Source of the DNA: Brevirhabdus sp.
Lineage (GTDB): Bacteria; Pseudomonadota; Alphaproteobacteria; Rhodobacterales; Rhodobacteraceae
DNA: 64,000 nucleotides
Direction of reading: 5' to 3'
Assembly (NCBI GenBank): GCA_024637315.1
Contig: JAGXFH010000008.1
Coordinates: forward strand, 1 to 64,000
The notes beneath the pieces are model-generated. The model made no database searches. It was not told where the DNA came from and was given only the letters and a program-made list of their open reading frames with translations. The position numbers were made by a program, and so were the translations under genes. Positions 18,021-28,540 of this stretch are shown here, one piece after another (the first letter of the stretch is position 1; the number at the start of each line of letters is the position of its first letter).

Positions 18021-18436
18021 TGGTCAGGGTCCGCGGATCACAGGAGATGATAGCGGCAATGGCGCCGATGGCGATGCCTGGTCGCTGGCATTTCTGTGCT
18101 GTTGACGCCACCGACCCGCGCCGCGACCGGTTGCGCGGCAAAGCCCTCGCCAGCATGCACGAGGCCGAGGGCTGCTCCCTCATCCTCGACGAAGCGCTGG
18201 CGCAGGTTGAAGGCTTGCTGTCGCAAGTGCCGATGACGCAGATCACCCTGCAGGTGCATTCCGCGCTGGACGGAGTCGGGCTGACGGCCGCTGTTTCAAC
18301 GGCATTGGCCGTGGCCGGCATCCCGTGCAACATGGTCGCGGGATTTCACCATGACCATGCCTTCGTGCCGTCGACCATGGCCGAGGAAGCGCTGGCGGTT
18401 CTGTCCGCCCGCTCGGCTCAGGCATCCGCCCGTTGA
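18020..18436 (+). CDS. ACT domain-containing protein (DUF2241-type) inside the dcw cluster
   Basis: The 138-aa soluble protein resembles the DUF2241/ACT_7 family: CAVDATDPR near the N-terminus, [14 protein letters not shown], then [40 protein letters not shown]. The last part is an ACT fold, which usually binds amino acids and transmits feedback. The start is an ATG overlapping the mraY stop (ATGA-like coupling) and the end overlaps the murD start by 4 nt, so it is translated with the cluster. Its function is unknown. Coupling to a D-Glu-adding ligase makes amino-acid sensing an attractive but untested guess. Confidence 0.8.
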   Translation: MVRVRGSQEMIAAMAPMAMPGRWHFCAVDATDPRRDRLRGKALASMHEAEGCSLILDEALAQVEGLLSQVPMTQITLQVHSALDGVGLTAAVSTALAVAGIPCNMVAGFHHDHAFVPSTMAEEALAVLSARSAQASAR

Positions 18437-19839
18437 TCCCGGTGCGCGGATACCAGGGCCGCAAGGTCGCGGTGCTGGGACTGGGGCGGTCCGGTCAGGC
18501 AGCTGAGCGGGCGTTGCGGGCAGGGGGCGCAGAACCCTTGTGTTGGGATGACAGCGCCGAGGCGCGCGAGGTGGCCGAGGGGGTGGGGCTGGTGATCCAC
18601 GATCTGACACGAAGCGGGGCGTGGGCAGATATCGCGGCGCTGATCGTGTCGCCGGGGATTCCGCATCTCTATCCCGAACCGCACAAGGTGATCGCAGCGG
18701 CGATGGAAGCCGGGGTGCCGGTCGACAATGATATCGGCCTCTTCTTCCGCTCGTTTTCGACCGATGACTGGGACAGGTTCGATACGCCGCCGCGGGTCGT
18801 TGCCGTGACGGGTTCGAATGGGAAATCCACGACCTCTGCGCTGATCCATCATCTTCTGATCGAGAATGGTCGGGTCTCGCAACTGGCTGGCAATATCGGG
18901 CGCGGGGTGCTGGATATCGACCCGGCTGGTGATGCGGGCGTGGTGGTGCTGGAACTGTCCAGCTACCAGACCGATCTGGCCCGCGCGCTGACGCCGGACG
19001 TGGCGGTGTTCACCAATCTGACGCCGGATCATCTGGACCGGCATGGCGGCATAGGCGGCTACTTCGCGGCCAAGCGACGGCTCTTCGCGGAAGGTGGGCC
19101 GGACCGCGCCGTGATCGGGGTCGATGAGGCCGAGGGGGTGTATCTCTCGAACCAGCTGGCCGAGGGGCCAGAGGATGATCGGGTGATCCGGGTCTCGGTC
19201 GAGCGAAAGCTGGCGGGGCCGGGCTGGGCGGTGTTCGCCCGCAAGGGTTTCTTGTCGGAGTACCGCAAGGGGCGGCAGGTCGGGTCGATTGATCTGCGCG
19301 CCATTGCCGGACTTCCAGGGACGCATAATCACCAGAACGCCTGCGCCGCCTATGCGGCTTGCCGGGCATTGGGGCTGGCTCCGAAAGCGATCGAGCAGGC
19401 CTTCCAGTCGTTTCAGGGCCTGCCGCATCGCAGTCAGTTGGTCGCCGAGCGGAATGGCGTGCGTTTCGTGAACGACTCAAAGGCCACCAACGTGGACAGC
19501 GCCGAGAAGGCGTTACAGGCGTTTGCGCACATCCGCTGGATCGCCGGCGGGTTGGGCAAGGCGGGTGGGATCGAGGCGTTGCGGCCGGCTCTGGGGTCGG
19601 TCGTGAAAGCCTATCTGATTGGCCATTCGGCGCGCGATTTCGCACTGCAGTTGGGTAATGTGCCATACGAGATCTGCGAGACGATGGCCCGCGCCGTCGC
19701 CGGCGCCGCAGCCGAGGCAAAACCGGGCGAAGTGGTGCTGCTGGCGCCCGCTGCGGCGAGTTTCGATCAATATCCCAATTTCGAGAAACGCGGTGACGAT
19801 TTCATGGCCGAGGTCGAGAAGGCGCTGGCCGGCGTCTAA
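18433..19839 (+). CDS. murD: UDP-MurNAc-L-alanine:D-glutamate ligase MurD
   Basis: The 468-aa ligase adds D-glutamate as the second residue. The N-terminal nucleotide fold [17 protein letters not shown], the ATP loop [34 protein letters not shown] and NDSKATN are all present. The start is either TTG at 18433 (overlapping the ACT gene stop) or GTG three codons later; no ATG is near. It ends the first half of the dcw cluster, and a gene on the other strand overlaps its last 4 nt. Confidence 0.96.
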   Translation: MIPVRGYQGRKVAVLGLGRSGQAAERALRAGGAEPLCWDDSAEAREVAEGVGLVIHDLTRSGAWADIAALIVSPGIPHLYPEPHKVIAAAMEAGVPVDNDIGLFFRSFSTDDWDRFDTPPRVVAVTGSNGKSTTSALIHHLLIENGRVSQLAGNIGRGVLDIDPAGDAGVVVLELSSYQTDLARALTPDVAVFTNLTPDHLDRHGGIGGYFAAKRRLFAEGGPDRAVIGVDEAEGVYLSNQLAEGPEDDRVIRVSVERKLAGPGWAVFARKGFLSEYRKGRQVGSIDLRAIAGLPGTHNHQNACAAYAACRALGLAPKAIEQAFQSFQGLPHRSQLVAERNGVRFVNDSKATNVDSAEKALQAFAHIRWIAGGLGKAGGIEALRPALGSVVKAYLIGHSARDFALQLGNVPYEICETMARAVAGAAAEAKPGEVVLLAPAAASFDQYPNFEKRGDDFMAEVEKALAGV

Positions 19840-20975
19840 GAGGCGTCGAGTGCGGATCCGATCCGCGCCAGCGCGCTGGGGCGATACGGCGGCGGCGGGC
19901 CTTCCCTCCAGCGGCGGCGCGCGGCGGGGGCCAGCAGATCGGGGGTGTCAGGGCCATCGCGATCGGTCACGGTTGCAAGCCTTGAAAAGAGGCCGCTCCG
20001 TGGCTCCGAGCGGTTGTGCAGGGGCGCGAAATCGTCAATCGTCCGGCGGAAACCGTCCAACGCGCCGGGCGTGAATTCAAGCCCCGCCAGTTCAGCGCCT
20101 TCTGCGATCCAGACCAGCGCGTTGTCGGAAAGTCCGGTGATGTCGCCACCTCCGCCGACCGAGCCGTGATCGCCGGGGAACCAGAGCTGGTGATACGGGC
20201 GCTCCGGTCCGATGTCGCCGTCGTTCAGCTTGTCGAGGTTGTCCCAGAGGGTCGGTGGATAGGTCCGGCGGCGTTCGTCAATAGCCACCGCATGGCGTGC
20301 CGACCGAACGCTGCGCGACAGGTCGGCATCGTGAAACCGGTAGCGGCGGTTGAAGACCCGGGCGAGGCCGCGCAGATGCCCCGGTACACCCAGTGCACCG
20401 ACCGTATCCCAGACACCGAGATAGGCGACCTGCAGAAGATGCCCCGGTTTGTGACCATTTTCGCGGCGCCACTCCCGTTCTTCGGGGCTGGTGGCAATCT
20501 CGGGGCATATTCCCAGACGGAACTCGCAGTTTTCGGGTTGGTTGGGGTGGCCTTCCGGACCGTCCGGGCGGGTGCGATAATGCTCCATCGCATCGCCGAC
20601 CATGTTGATCCGGTTGCGGGGGGGAATACCGCTGGCGCGGATCAGCCCGGCCAGCGACCGGGCGGTATAGGCCCCCCGTGAGAAGCCGAAGATGAAGATG
20701 TCGTCGCCCGGCAGGTAGCTGTAGGCAAGCGCCCGGTAAGCCTCGACGATCTTGGCGTCCAGCCCCCAACCGAACGCGCCGCCGCCAATCCGGTCGATAT
20801 TGCGCGAGATCCAGCTTGCGCCGCTGCCCGTGCCAAGGCCGGGGATGTAAATAAGTTGCTGAAAGATGTTCTCGGTTGACAGGCTCATCGCCTGAGACAG
20901 TGCGACCACATTGGTGCCGTATTCCGCATCGGCATGGTTCCAAGTTCCGTCACAGAAAATCGCAATGCGTTTCAA
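19836..20975 (-). CDS. DUF2235 family alpha/beta hydrolase-like protein
   Basis: The 379-aa protein starts with [22 protein letters not shown], the DUF2235 hallmark, and carries the nucleophile elbow [15 protein letters not shown], a lipase-like Ser in G-x-S-x-G. DUF2235 includes Tle1-type phospholipase effectors of type VI secretion, but most stand-alone members are uncharacterised. There is no signal peptide. It is antisense to the dcw genes, converging with murD with a 4-nt overlap. No VgrG, Hcp or immunity gene is nearby, so an effector role is not supported. The likely promoter is in the 85-bp gap before it or upstream of the ArsR gene. Confidence 0.85.
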   Translation of the reverse strand: MKRIAIFCDGTWNHADAEYGTNVVALSQAMSLSTENIFQQLIYIPGLGTGSGASWISRNIDRIGGGAFGWGLDAKIVEAYRALAYSYLPGDDIFIFGFSRGAYTARSLAGLIRASGIPPRNRINMVGDAMEHYRTRPDGPEGHPNQPENCEFRLGICPEIATSPEEREWRRENGHKPGHLLQVAYLGVWDTVGALGVPGHLRGLARVFNRRYRFHDADLSRSVRSARHAVAIDERRRTYPPTLWDNLDKLNDGDIGPERPYHQLWFPGDHGSVGGGGDITGLSDNALVWIAEGAELAGLEFTPGALDGFRRTIDDFAPLHNRSEPRSGLFSRLATVTDRDGPDTPDLLAPAARRRWREGPPPPYRPSALARIGSALDAS

Positions 20976-21060
20976 AGGCGTTCTCCAGGAATTGGTCAGC
21001 GCGCGGGCGAAACTGCACGCTCAAAGCACAAGAATAACGCATTCTCCAAGATTTGTGCAG

Positions 21061-21405
21061 TCAGTCCGCGAGTTGGTCGGGATCGGTGCGGATCTTGCGG
21101 AGCACCTTGTCGAGGTTGCTCGAGTTGAATTCCCAGCTGCGGCGGTAGTCATCGAGCCAATCATGCGCGAAGCGCATCGGCAGCGCCCGCAGCTTGCGCG
21201 GACGAGCTTGCGCCTTCTTGCCACCCTCGATCAGCCCGGCCTGTTCCAACACCTTGAGATGGCGCGAGATTGCCGGCTGGCTGATGCTGAACGGCTCGGT
21301 CAATTCCTTGACCGTGGCTTCGCCCTGCATGAGGCGTTCCAGTATGGCACGGCGGGTCGGGTCCGCGAGCGCTGAAAAGGTTTTGTCCAAACGATTTTTA
21401 GGCAT
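21061..21405 (-). CDS. ArsR/SmtB-family winged-helix regulator
   Basis: The 114-aa protein has the ArsR winged-helix: DKTFSALADPTRRAILERLM, then ATVKELTEPFSISQPAISRHLKVLEQAGLI. The C-terminal part (PMRFAHDWLDDYRRSWE) matches the subgroup usually paired with SRPBCC/AHSA1 genes, but no such partner is here. There are no CxC metal-binding cysteines. It lies upstream of, and on the same strand as, the DUF2235 gene, 85 nt away, and is divergent from ftsW across 173 bp. It may control DUF2235 or itself; influence on ftsW is possible but unproven. Confidence 0.88.
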   Translation of the reverse strand: MPKNRLDKTFSALADPTRRAILERLMQGEATVKELTEPFSISQPAISRHLKVLEQAGLIEGGKKAQARPRKLRALPMRFAHDWLDDYRRSWEFNSSNLDKVLRKIRTDPDQLAD

Positions 21406-21483
21406 TACGTAAACTTCTGAAATCCATGACGATTATGTTATTTCAGGATAATAAAGTCAATGCCACATTTTCGTCACAATTTG

Positions 21484-21517
21484 GCTTCGCAAATCGCTGG
21501 CGAAGCGAGGCTTTTTT
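21484..21517 (+). terminator. Terminator-like hairpin upstream of ftsW
   Basis: Stem GCTTCGC (21484-21490) with GCGAAGC (21500-21506), a 9-nt loop, five bases, then six T (21512-21517). It lies in the divergent ArsR-ftsW gap, 60 nt before the ftsW start, so it could stop read-through or act as a leader attenuator. Confidence 0.4.
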
Positions 21518-21578
21518 GGTTAGACTTCGGATCAGACCCGGAAAACGGGCGGTATGTGGCAGTGTTAGGCAGTAGTTC

Positions 21579-22745
21579 ATGACGGAAATGGTCTATGGCA
21601 CGGTCCCGGCGAGGGACGGCGAGCCGATTCTTCCGCGTTGGTGGCGGACCATCGACAAGCTGTCGATGTCCTGCGTTTTCATCCTGTTCGGCATCGGGCT
21701 TTTGCTTGGGCTGGCAGCTTCGCCACCGCTGGCCGAGCGCAATGGGTTCGACGCTTTCTACTATGTTCATCGGCAGGCGATCTTCGGCGCGCTGGCGATG
21801 GTGGCAATGATCGTCACCACGATGATGTCGCCGCAACTGGTGCGCCGGATCGGCGTGGTGGGGTTTTTCGCGGCCTTTGTGGCGCTAGCGTTCTTGCCGG
21901 TTTTCGGCACCGATTTCGGCAAGGGCGCGGTGCGCTGGTATTCGCTTGGCTTCGGCAGTTTCCAGCCCTCGGAGTTCCTCAAGCCCGGGTTTATCGTCGT
22001 ATCGGCCTGGCTGATGGCGGCCAGCCAAGAGATCAACGGGCCACCGGGGCGGATGTACTCGCTAATCGTCACCGCGGCGATCGTGCTGCTTTTGGCGCTT
22101 CAGCCGGATTTCGGGCAGGCCTGCCTGGTTCTGTTCAGCTGGGGCGTGATGTATTTTGTCGCCGGTGCGCCGATCGTGCTTCTGGTGCTCTTGGCCGGCG
22201 GTGTGGTTTTCGCAGGCACGCTGGCTTACAATAATTCCGAGCATTTCGCCCGCCGTATCGACGGGTTCCTCTCGCCCGAGGTCGATCCGCGCACCCAACT
22301 TGGCTACGCGACCAACGCGATCCAGGAGGGCGGATTCTTCGGCGTCGGGGTCGGTGAGGGGCAGGTGAAGTGGTCGTTGCCCGATGCCCATACCGATTTC
22401 ATCATCGCCGTCGCAGCCGAGGAATATGGTCTGATCCTTGTCCTCGTCATCATCGGGCTCTTCACCACGATCACCGTCCGGTCGCTGTTGAGGCTGATGC
22501 GAGAGCGCGATCCATTCATTCGCCTTGCAGGCACCGGGCTTGCCTGCATCTTCGGGATCCAGGCGATGATCAATATCGGCGTCGCGGTGCGGCTCTTGCC
22601 TGCCAAGGGCATGACGCTGCCGTTTGTCAGCTATGGCGGTTCCTCGCTGATCGCCGGGGGCATCGCGGTGGGGGCATTGTTGGCGTTCACCCGGACGCGG
22701 CCGCAGGGCGAGATCGGTGATATCCTGATCCAGCGGGGAAAATAG
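21579..22745 (+). CDS. ftsW: Septal peptidoglycan polymerase FtsW (SEDS family)
   Basis: The 388-aa multi-pass membrane protein is the SEDS glycosyltransferase that polymerises lipid II at the septum together with FtsI. It shows the family segments YHRQ-like first helices (YYVHRQAIFGALAMV), GSFQPSEFLKPGFIV, LQPDFGQACLV, QLGYATNAIQEGGFFGVGVGEGQVKWSLPDAHTDFI and the C-terminal LPFVSYGGSSLI. Placed after the antisense insertion, it probably has its own promoter in the preceding 173 bp. It is followed 3 nt later by murG. Confidence 0.95.
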   Translation: MTEMVYGTVPARDGEPILPRWWRTIDKLSMSCVFILFGIGLLLGLAASPPLAERNGFDAFYYVHRQAIFGALAMVAMIVTTMMSPQLVRRIGVVGFFAAFVALAFLPVFGTDFGKGAVRWYSLGFGSFQPSEFLKPGFIVVSAWLMAASQEINGPPGRMYSLIVTAAIVLLLALQPDFGQACLVLFSWGVMYFVAGAPIVLLVLLAGGVVFAGTLAYNNSEHFARRIDGFLSPEVDPRTQLGYATNAIQEGGFFGVGVGEGQVKWSLPDAHTDFIIAVAAEEYGLILVLVIIGLFTTITVRSLLRLMRERDPFIRLAGTGLACIFGIQAMINIGVAVRLLPAKGMTLPFVSYGGSSLIAGGIAVGALLAFTRTRPQGEIGDILIQRGK

Positions 22746-22748
22746 CGC

Positions 22749-23855
22749 ATGGCAGGGCCGCTTCTAGTGATCGCCGCGGGAGGAACAGGCGGGCATATGT
22801 TCCCCGCTCAGGCGCTGGCCGAGGCCATGCTGCGCCGGGGCTGGCGGGTCAAGCTTTCGACCGATGCGCGCGGCGCGCGCTACACCGGGGGCTTTCCGCA
22901 TGTCGTGCAGATTGACCAGGTCTCAAGCGCCACCTTCGCGCGGGGCGGTGCGGTGGCCAAGGCGGCAGCACCGTTTCGAATTGCCGGCGGCGTGATGGCG
23001 GCGGTCATGGGCATGCTGAGGGACCGGCCCGCGGTGGTTGTCGGCTTCGGCGGTTATCCCTCGATCCCCGCCATTTCAGCGGCGAAAATCTTGCGCTTGC
23101 CAAGGATGATCCATGAACAGAATGGCATTTTGGGACGAGTGAACCAGTTCTTCGCCCGCAAGCAGCGGGTCAATGCGGTGGCCTGCGGCAGCTGGCCGAC
23201 CAAGCTGCCCGGTGGCGTGGCGGGTATCCATACCGGCAACCCGGTCCGCGCCGCAGTGCTGGCAAAAGCCGGCGCGCCTTATATTCCGCCGGGCGATTAT
23301 CCAATGTCGCTTCTGGTGATTGGCGGATCTCAGGGCGCGCGTATCCTGTCAGACGTGGTGCCCGAGGCGGTCGCCGCCCTGCCGGAGGCATTGCGCGCCA
23401 ACCTGCGCGTGGCGCATCAAGCGCGGGAAGAAGATCTGGACCGCGTGGCCGCCTCCTACGAGAGCATTGGAATCAAGGCGGAGGTGCAGCCGTTCTTCGC
23501 GGACGTGCCGCGACGGATGTCGGAGGCGCAGTTGGTGATCAGTCGGGCAGGCGCGTCGTCGGTGGCCGATATCAGCGTGATTGGCCGGCCGTCAATCCTG
23601 ATCCCCTTCGCCGCTGCCGTTGCCGATCACCAGACCGCCAATGCGCGCGGACTTGTCAATGCGGGCGCGGCCATCATGATCCCGGAATCAAGGCTTGTGC
23701 CTGCCTCGCTTGCAGAGCAGATAGAGGCCGTCTTTTCGAACCCGAAGGCTGCGGTACAGATGGCCCATGCGGCGCTTGAAACCGCTCGCCCGGACGCGAC
23801 GGAAAGGCTGGTCGAAATGGTGGTGGGACTGGCAGGCAAGGGACAAGACGCATGA
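22749..23855 (+). CDS. murG: UDP-GlcNAc:lipid I N-acetylglucosaminyltransferase MurG
   Basis: The 368-aa GT28 enzyme adds GlcNAc to lipid I on the cytoplasmic face, giving lipid II. The N-terminal glycine loop [27 protein letters not shown], the [11 protein letters not shown] segment, [14 protein letters not shown] and the UDP-sugar site [23 protein letters not shown] are visible. Length is typical. It is coupled to murC by a 4-nt overlap. Confidence 0.97.
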   Translation: MAGPLLVIAAGGTGGHMFPAQALAEAMLRRGWRVKLSTDARGARYTGGFPHVVQIDQVSSATFARGGAVAKAAAPFRIAGGVMAAVMGMLRDRPAVVVGFGGYPSIPAISAAKILRLPRMIHEQNGILGRVNQFFARKQRVNAVACGSWPTKLPGGVAGIHTGNPVRAAVLAKAGAPYIPPGDYPMSLLVIGGSQGARILSDVVPEAVAALPEALRANLRVAHQAREEDLDRVAASYESIGIKAEVQPFFADVPRRMSEAQLVISRAGASSVADISVIGRPSILIPFAAAVADHQTANARGLVNAGAAIMIPESRLVPASLAEQIEAVFSNPKAAVQMAHAALETARPDATERLVEMVVGLAGKGQDA

Positions 23856-25255
23856 ATGCGGCAGCGGCAACAAAACTTCCGACCGAGATGGGGCCCATCC
23901 ACTTCGTAGGGATCGGCGGCATCGGCATGTCGGGCATCGCCGAAGTGCTGCTGAACCATGGCTACACGGTACAGGGGTCTGACCTGAAGACCAGCAAGAT
24001 CACCGACCGCTTGCAGAAGCTGGGCGCCACGATTTTCGAGGGCCAGCGCGCGGAAAATCTGGAAAACGCCGAGGTTGTAGTGATTTCGAGCGCCATCAAG
24101 CGCGGCAATCCGGAACTTGATGCGGCGCGCAGCATGGGCATGCCGGTGGTGCGCCGGGCAGAGATGCTGGCGGAGCTGATGCGGTTGAAATCGAATGTCG
24201 CGGTTGCCGGGACGCATGGCAAGACCACAACGGCGACGCTGGTGGCGACGCTCCTGGATGCCGGAGGACTCGATCCCACGGTGATCAACGGCGGCATCAT
24301 CCACGCCTACGGCTCGAACGCGCGGATGGGGCAGGGCGAGTGGATGGTGGTCGAGGCCGACGAGAGCGACGGCACGTTCAACCGCCTGCCCGCCACGATC
24401 GCGATTGTCACCAATATCGACCCCGAGCATATGGAGCATTGGGGCACGATCGAGAACCTTCGGCAGGGGTTCCTTGATTTCGTCTCGAACATTCCGTTCT
24501 ACGGACTCGCCGTGTGCTGCACCGATCATCCCGAAGTGCAGACACTGGTTGGAAAGATCACCGACCGCCGCGTCGTGACATTCGGCTTCAACGCACAAGC
24601 CGACGTGCGGGCGGTCAACCTGCATTACAAGGGGGGTGCGGCGCAGTTCGATATCGTCCTGCAAGCCGACGAGATGGTGATCGAGGGCTGTTCGCTGCCG
24701 ATGCCCGGCGATCACAACGTCTCGAACGCCCTGGCCGCCGTCGCGGTGGCGCGGCACCTGGGGATGAAAGCTGCCGAGATAAAGACGGCACTGGCGAATT
24801 TCGCGGGCGTGAACCGGCGGTTTACCAAGGTCGGCGAAGTGAACGGTGTGACCATCATCGACGACTACGGCCACCACCCTGTCGAGATCGCGGCTGTGCT
24901 GAAAGCCGCCCGGCAATCCAGCGAGGGACGGGTCATCGCTATCCATCAGCCGCACCGCTACACGCGGCTGTCTTCCTTGTTCGAGGATTTCTGCGGCTGC
25001 TTCAACAATGCCGATGTCGTCGGCATCGCCGATGTTTATGCGGCGGGGGAGGAGCCGATCGAAGGCGCCAGCCGCGACGATCTGGTGGCTGGGCTGATCC
25101 GCCACGGCCACCGCCACGCCCGCGCCATTGGAACCGAGGACGACCTGGAACGTCTGGTGCGCGAGCAGGCGCATCCGGGCGATATAGTCGTCTGCCTTGG
25201 GGCAGGCACGATCAGCGGCTGGGCCAACAATCTGCCCGAAAGGTTGGGCGCGTGA
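23852..25255 (+). CDS. murC: UDP-N-acetylmuramate:L-alanine ligase MurC
   Basis: The 467-aa ligase begins the stem peptide by adding L-alanine. The N-terminal Rossmann segment [17 protein letters not shown], the ATP loop [13 protein letters not shown], the EADESDGTF segment and [10 protein letters not shown] are intact, with HQPHRYTR towards the C-terminus. The last 4 nt overlap a GTG-started small membrane protein gene. Confidence 0.97.
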   Translation: MNAAAATKLPTEMGPIHFVGIGGIGMSGIAEVLLNHGYTVQGSDLKTSKITDRLQKLGATIFEGQRAENLENAEVVVISSAIKRGNPELDAARSMGMPVVRRAEMLAELMRLKSNVAVAGTHGKTTTATLVATLLDAGGLDPTVINGGIIHAYGSNARMGQGEWMVVEADESDGTFNRLPATIAIVTNIDPEHMEHWGTIENLRQGFLDFVSNIPFYGLAVCCTDHPEVQTLVGKITDRRVVTFGFNAQADVRAVNLHYKGGAAQFDIVLQADEMVIEGCSLPMPGDHNVSNALAAVAVARHLGMKAAEIKTALANFAGVNRRFTKVGEVNGVTIIDDYGHHPVEIAAVLKAARQSSEGRVIAIHQPHRYTRLSSLFEDFCGCFNNADVVGIADVYAAGEEPIEGASRDDLVAGLIRHGHRHARAIGTEDDLERLVREQAHPGDIVVCLGAGTISGWANNLPERLGA

Positions 25256-25527
25256 GCTGGTCACTGATCCTTGCCTGTCTCTGGGCCATCGCATCGGCGA
25301 TCACGGCCATGCTGCCGATGCGGCGGCAATATCTGCCCGGCGTGACACTGCTGGTCGCCGCACCGTTGCTCTTGGCCTTTCTGGGGTATCAGCACGGCAT
25401 CTGGCTGGTCGTGCTGGGGCTGGTCGCTGCCGCGTCGATGTTCCGCAACCCGTTGATCTATTTCGGCCGCAGAGCGCTTGGCCTGCCGGCCCCGTTGCCC
25501 AAGGACATACAGGAGCCCGAACAATGA
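25252..25527 (+). CDS. DUF2484 family small membrane protein (first copy)
   Basis: The 91-aa protein is mostly membrane: [20 protein letters not shown], then [19 protein letters not shown] and a third hydrophobic stretch [14 protein letters not shown], ending in a polar tail. It starts at GTG 25252 inside the murC stop and overlaps the next gene by 4 nt. DUF2484 proteins are known as conserved hypotheticals at this dcw position in Rhodobacterales. The function is unknown; its coupling suggests a role in, or close dosage with, wall synthesis or division. Confidence 0.8.
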   Translation: MSWSLILACLWAIASAITAMLPMRRQYLPGVTLLVAAPLLLAFLGYQHGIWLVVLGLVAAASMFRNPLIYFGRRALGLPAPLPKDIQEPEQ

Positions 25528-25790
25528 GCCTTTCCCTCATCCTGGCGTTGCTGTGGCTGGTTGCGGCAAACGTGATCGCGATGTTTCCAAGCAAGCGAAA
25601 CCACTGGCCGGCGGCCTATCTGCTGATCGCGCTCGGTGTGCCGCTGCTGGGCTACCTGACGTATGAGAATGGCCCACTGGTTGGTGTGCTGGCGCTTGCG
25701 GCGGGCGCGTCTCTGCTGCGCTGGCCGGTATTTTACCTGTGGCGGTGGCTGCGCCGGCTGAGCCGGATCGAGCGCAACGGCGTCGAGTGA
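25524..25790 (+). CDS. DUF2484 family small membrane protein (second copy)
   Basis: The 88-aa protein is a paralogue of its upstream neighbour: both begin with a (M)S-[WL]-SLILAxLW motif, and the same three-helix pattern follows ([52 protein letters not shown]) with a basic C-terminus. The two genes overlap by 4 nt, and this one overlaps the murB GTG start. A tandem duplication with divergence is the simplest explanation. No function is known. Confidence 0.82.
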   Translation: MSLSLILALLWLVAANVIAMFPSKRNHWPAAYLLIALGVPLLGYLTYENGPLVGVLALAAGASLLRWPVFYLWRWLRRLSRIERNGVE

Positions 25791-26719
25791 CAAGGCTTCC
25801 CGAAGTGCGCGGCGTTCTGACGCCGAACCGATCGCTGGCCGATCTGACATGGCTGCGGGTCGGCGGAGCGGCGGATTGGCTGTTCCAGCCGGCGGACGTG
25901 GACGATCTTGCGGTATTTCTGCGGGATCTCGATCCGGCATTGCCGGTCTTTCCGATGGGGGTCGGGTCGAACCTGATCGTACGCGATGGCGGCATTCGCG
26001 CGGTGGTCATCCGGATGGGACGCGGGTTCAACGCGATATCCGTCAACGGCAACCGGGTGACGGCGGGGGTGGCCGCGCTGGATGCGCATGTTGCGCGCAA
26101 AGCGGCCGAGGCGGGCGTCGATCTGACCTTCCTGCGCACCATTCCCGGCGCCATCGGCGGCGCGGTCCGGATGAATGCGGGCTGCTACGGGTCGTATGTC
26201 GCCGATCATCTGGTTTCTGCCAAGGCTGTCACGCGGGCCGGCGAAGTCGTGACACTCGGCCCTGCCGAGCTGAACTTCCGCTATCGCCAGACCGATCTTC
26301 CGGAAGGCTGGGTGCTGGTCGAGGCCACGTTCGAGGCTCAGCCGGGCGATCGGGAGGCGCTTGAGGCGAAGATGACCGAACAGGTCGCCAAGCGCGATGC
26401 GACGCAGCCGACCAAGGATCGGACGGCAGGCTCGACGTTCCGCAATCCGGCGGGGTTTTCCAGCACCGGGCGCGCCGATGACAGCCACGAGTTGAAGGCC
26501 TGGAAGGTGATCGACGATGCAGGGATGCGCGGCGCGCGACTTGGCGGGGCCATGATGTCAGAGATGCATCCGAACTTCCTGGTCAACATAGGTGGCGCAA
26601 CTGCCGCAGAGTTGGAAGGATTGGGCGAAGAGGTTCGAAAAAAGGTATTCCAAAACAGCTGCATCTGTTTAGAATGGGAAATCAAGCGGGTCGGCGAACC
26701 GGCCCCGGAAAATGAATAG
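25787..26719 (+). CDS. murB: UDP-N-acetylenolpyruvoylglucosamine reductase MurB
   Basis: The 310-aa FAD enzyme reduces UDP-GlcNAc-enolpyruvate to UDP-MurNAc with NADPH. The start chosen is GTG at 25787 (TRLPEVRG), coupled to the second DUF2484 gene; a longer upstream reading has no support. The FAD segment [15 protein letters not shown], the [18 protein letters not shown] motif and the serine-bearing [10 protein letters not shown] are visible. The end motif is [10 protein letters not shown] where many bacteria have SxKHANFLVN. The next gene, ddl, starts 40 nt later. Confidence 0.94.
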   Translation: MTRLPEVRGVLTPNRSLADLTWLRVGGAADWLFQPADVDDLAVFLRDLDPALPVFPMGVGSNLIVRDGGIRAVVIRMGRGFNAISVNGNRVTAGVAALDAHVARKAAEAGVDLTFLRTIPGAIGGAVRMNAGCYGSYVADHLVSAKAVTRAGEVVTLGPAELNFRYRQTDLPEGWVLVEATFEAQPGDREALEAKMTEQVAKRDATQPTKDRTAGSTFRNPAGFSSTGRADDSHELKAWKVIDDAGMRGARLGGAMMSEMHPNFLVNIGGATAAELEGLGEEVRKKVFQNSCICLEWEIKRVGEPAPENE

Positions 26720-26759
26720 CAAAAAGGACCGTCAACAAGGTCCGTTAAAGAGGCGCTAA

Positions 26760-27680
26760 GTGGGACTGTCGAGCAGGACACCCCCCAAAGTGGCGGTACT
26801 GATGGGCGGCCCCTCGGCAGAACGAGAGGTGTCGCTGTCGTCGGGGCGCGAATGCGCGGCCGCGCTGCGGGAAGCTGGGTTTGACGTGGTGGAGCTGGAC
26901 GCGGGTCCGGATCTTGCCGCGCGTCTTGCTGACATCAATCCGGACATTGCGTTCAACGCCCTGCATGGCCGCTGGGGCGAGGATGGATGCGTTCAGGGGA
27001 TGCTGGAATGGCTGCGCATCCCCTATACCCATTCGGGGGTTCTGGCCTCGGCGCTGGCGATGGACAAGCAACGCAGCAAGGCAGCGTTCCGGGCCGCTGG
27101 CCTGCCGATCGTGGACAGTGTGATCGCAGCCCGCGAAGAGGTCGAGGCGCGGCATGTGCTGGCTCCGCCCTACGTCGTCAAGCCGAACAACGAGGGGTCT
27201 TCGGTCGGGGTCTATATCGTGGCCAAGACGGCTAACGGCCCGCCGCAGCTGGCCCGCGAGATGCCGGACCAGGTGATGGTGGAAACCTATGCGCCGGGTC
27301 GGGAACTGACCGCCACGGTGATGGGTGACAGGGCCCTGACCGTGACGGACATCATTACCGAAAGTTGGTACGATTATCATGCCAAATATGCCGCGGGCGG
27401 ATCGCGCCATGACGTGCCGGCCAATCTGCCGGGCGAGATTTTCGACGCCTGCTTGGACTATGCTCTTCGCGCCCATCAGGCGCTTGGCTGCCGGGGCGTC
27501 AGCCGCACCGATTTCCGCTGGGACGAAGAACGCGGGCTGGCGGGGCTCGTCCTGTTGGAAACAAACACCCAGCCCGGCATGACGCCGACTTCGCTGTCGC
27601 CCGAACAGGCAGCGCATTGCGGGATCGGCTTTCCGGATTTCTGCAAATGGATCGTGGAGGATGCGTCATGCAACCGCTGA
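26760..27680 (+). CDS. ddl: D-alanine:D-alanine ligase (DdlB type)
   Basis: The 306-aa ATP-grasp enzyme joins two D-alanines for Mur[20 protein letters not shown], the [15 protein letters not shown] loop, the ATP-grasp segment [15 protein letters not shown], and the C-terminal [18 protein letters not shown] are all present. The start is GTG 26760 with an AAAGAGG ribosome site. The last 13 nt overlap ftsQ. The position between murB and ftsQ is classical. Confidence 0.95.
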   Translation: MGLSSRTPPKVAVLMGGPSAEREVSLSSGRECAAALREAGFDVVELDAGPDLAARLADINPDIAFNALHGRWGEDGCVQGMLEWLRIPYTHSGVLASALAMDKQRSKAAFRAAGLPIVDSVIAAREEVEARHVLAPPYVVKPNNEGSSVGVYIVAKTANGPPQLAREMPDQVMVETYAPGRELTATVMGDRALTVTDIITESWYDYHAKYAAGGSRHDVPANLPGEIFDACLDYALRAHQALGCRGVSRTDFRWDEERGLAGLVLLETNTQPGMTPTSLSPEQAAHCGIGFPDFCKWIVEDASCNR

Positions 27681-28540
27681 ACGCGCCTCCGCGCGATCCC
27701 GCGCCCAGTCGGACGGCCTACCGTATCCACCGGCTTTGGCTGACACCGATGTTCCGCGCCATGCTGCGGATTGGTCTGCCGGTCGTCGCGGTGCTGGCCT
27801 CTGTCGGCTGGTATTTCAGCAACCCGCAGAACATCGAGAACCTGCAAATTAAAGCGGCGGACATCCGGCGGTCGATTCAGGAACGGCCTGAATTCATGGT
27901 CAAGCTGATGGCGATAGACGGCGCGTCCGGGGAAATCGCCGAAGATATCCGGCAGATCGTACCGTTGGACTTCCCGGTAAGCTCGTTCGATCTTGACCTG
28001 ACAGGCATACGGAACCGGATCGAGGAACTGGACGCTGTTGCGCGGGTCGATCTCCGAATCCGCCCCGGAGGCATCTTGCAGGTGCGGGTGCGCGAACGGG
28101 TTCCCGCGGTCGTCTGGCGCACCGATCAGGGGTTGGACCTTCTCGATTACACCGGCAGTCGCGTCGCCTCGATCGGGTCGCGCGCTGACAGGATGGACCT
28201 GCCGCTTCTGGCGGGTGCCGGGGTCAAGGACGCGGTTCCCGAAGCGCTTGCGTTGCTGGCCACGGCGGCACCTGTGGCAGGCCGCATTCGCGGGCTGGTG
28301 AGGATGGGCGAGCGGCGATGGACGCTGGTTCTGGACCGGGGCCAAAGTATCCTTCTGCCCGAAGCGCAGCCGATCCAGGCCCTTGAGCAGATCATGGCGC
28401 TGCAGCAGGCGCAGGACCTGCTGGCGCGTGATATCGTGGCGGTGGATATGCGGAACGAAAACCGGCCGACCTTGCGCATGGCAGAGTCGGCCATTGAAGA
28501 ATTACGCAGGATCAAGGGTTTGGGAGCAGGCGAACAATGA
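27668..28540 (+). CDS. ftsQ: Cell division protein FtsQ
   Basis: The 290-aa bitopic protein links cytoplasmic and periplasmic parts of the divisome. The ATG at 27668, inside the end of ddl, gives a 36-residue cytoplasmic part, one membrane helix (about 37-55, [19 protein letters not shown]), then the POTRA domain (about 80-150, including [20 protein letters not shown] and [16 protein letters not shown]) and the FtsQ beta domain. An earlier ATG upstream lies within ddl and is less likely. The stop overlaps ftsA by 4 nt. Confidence 0.93.
   Translation: MQPLNAPPRDPAPSRTAYRIHRLWLTPMFRAMLRIGLPVVAVLASVGWYFSNPQNIENLQIKAADIRRSIQERPEFMVKLMAIDGASGEIAEDIRQIVPLDFPVSSFDLDLTGIRNRIEELDAVARVDLRIRPGGILQVRVRERVPAVVWRTDQGLDLLDYTGSRVASIGSRADRMDLPLLAGAGVKDAVPEALALLATAAPVAGRIRGLVRMGERRWTLVLDRGQSILLPEAQPIQALEQIMALQQAQDLLARDIVAVDMRNENRPTLRMAESAIEELRRIKGLGAGEQ

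Noticed and set aside
19836-20975. DUF2235 gene as a type VI secretion effector
   Set aside because: No VgrG, Hcp, PAAR, chaperone or immunity gene in the neighbourhood; the fold alone is not enough.
26727-26747. GGACC-GGTCC hairpin with a T-run on the minus strand between murB and ddl
   Set aside because: Only a 5-bp stem, and no minus-strand gene needs a terminator here; the plus-strand reading lacks a U-tract.
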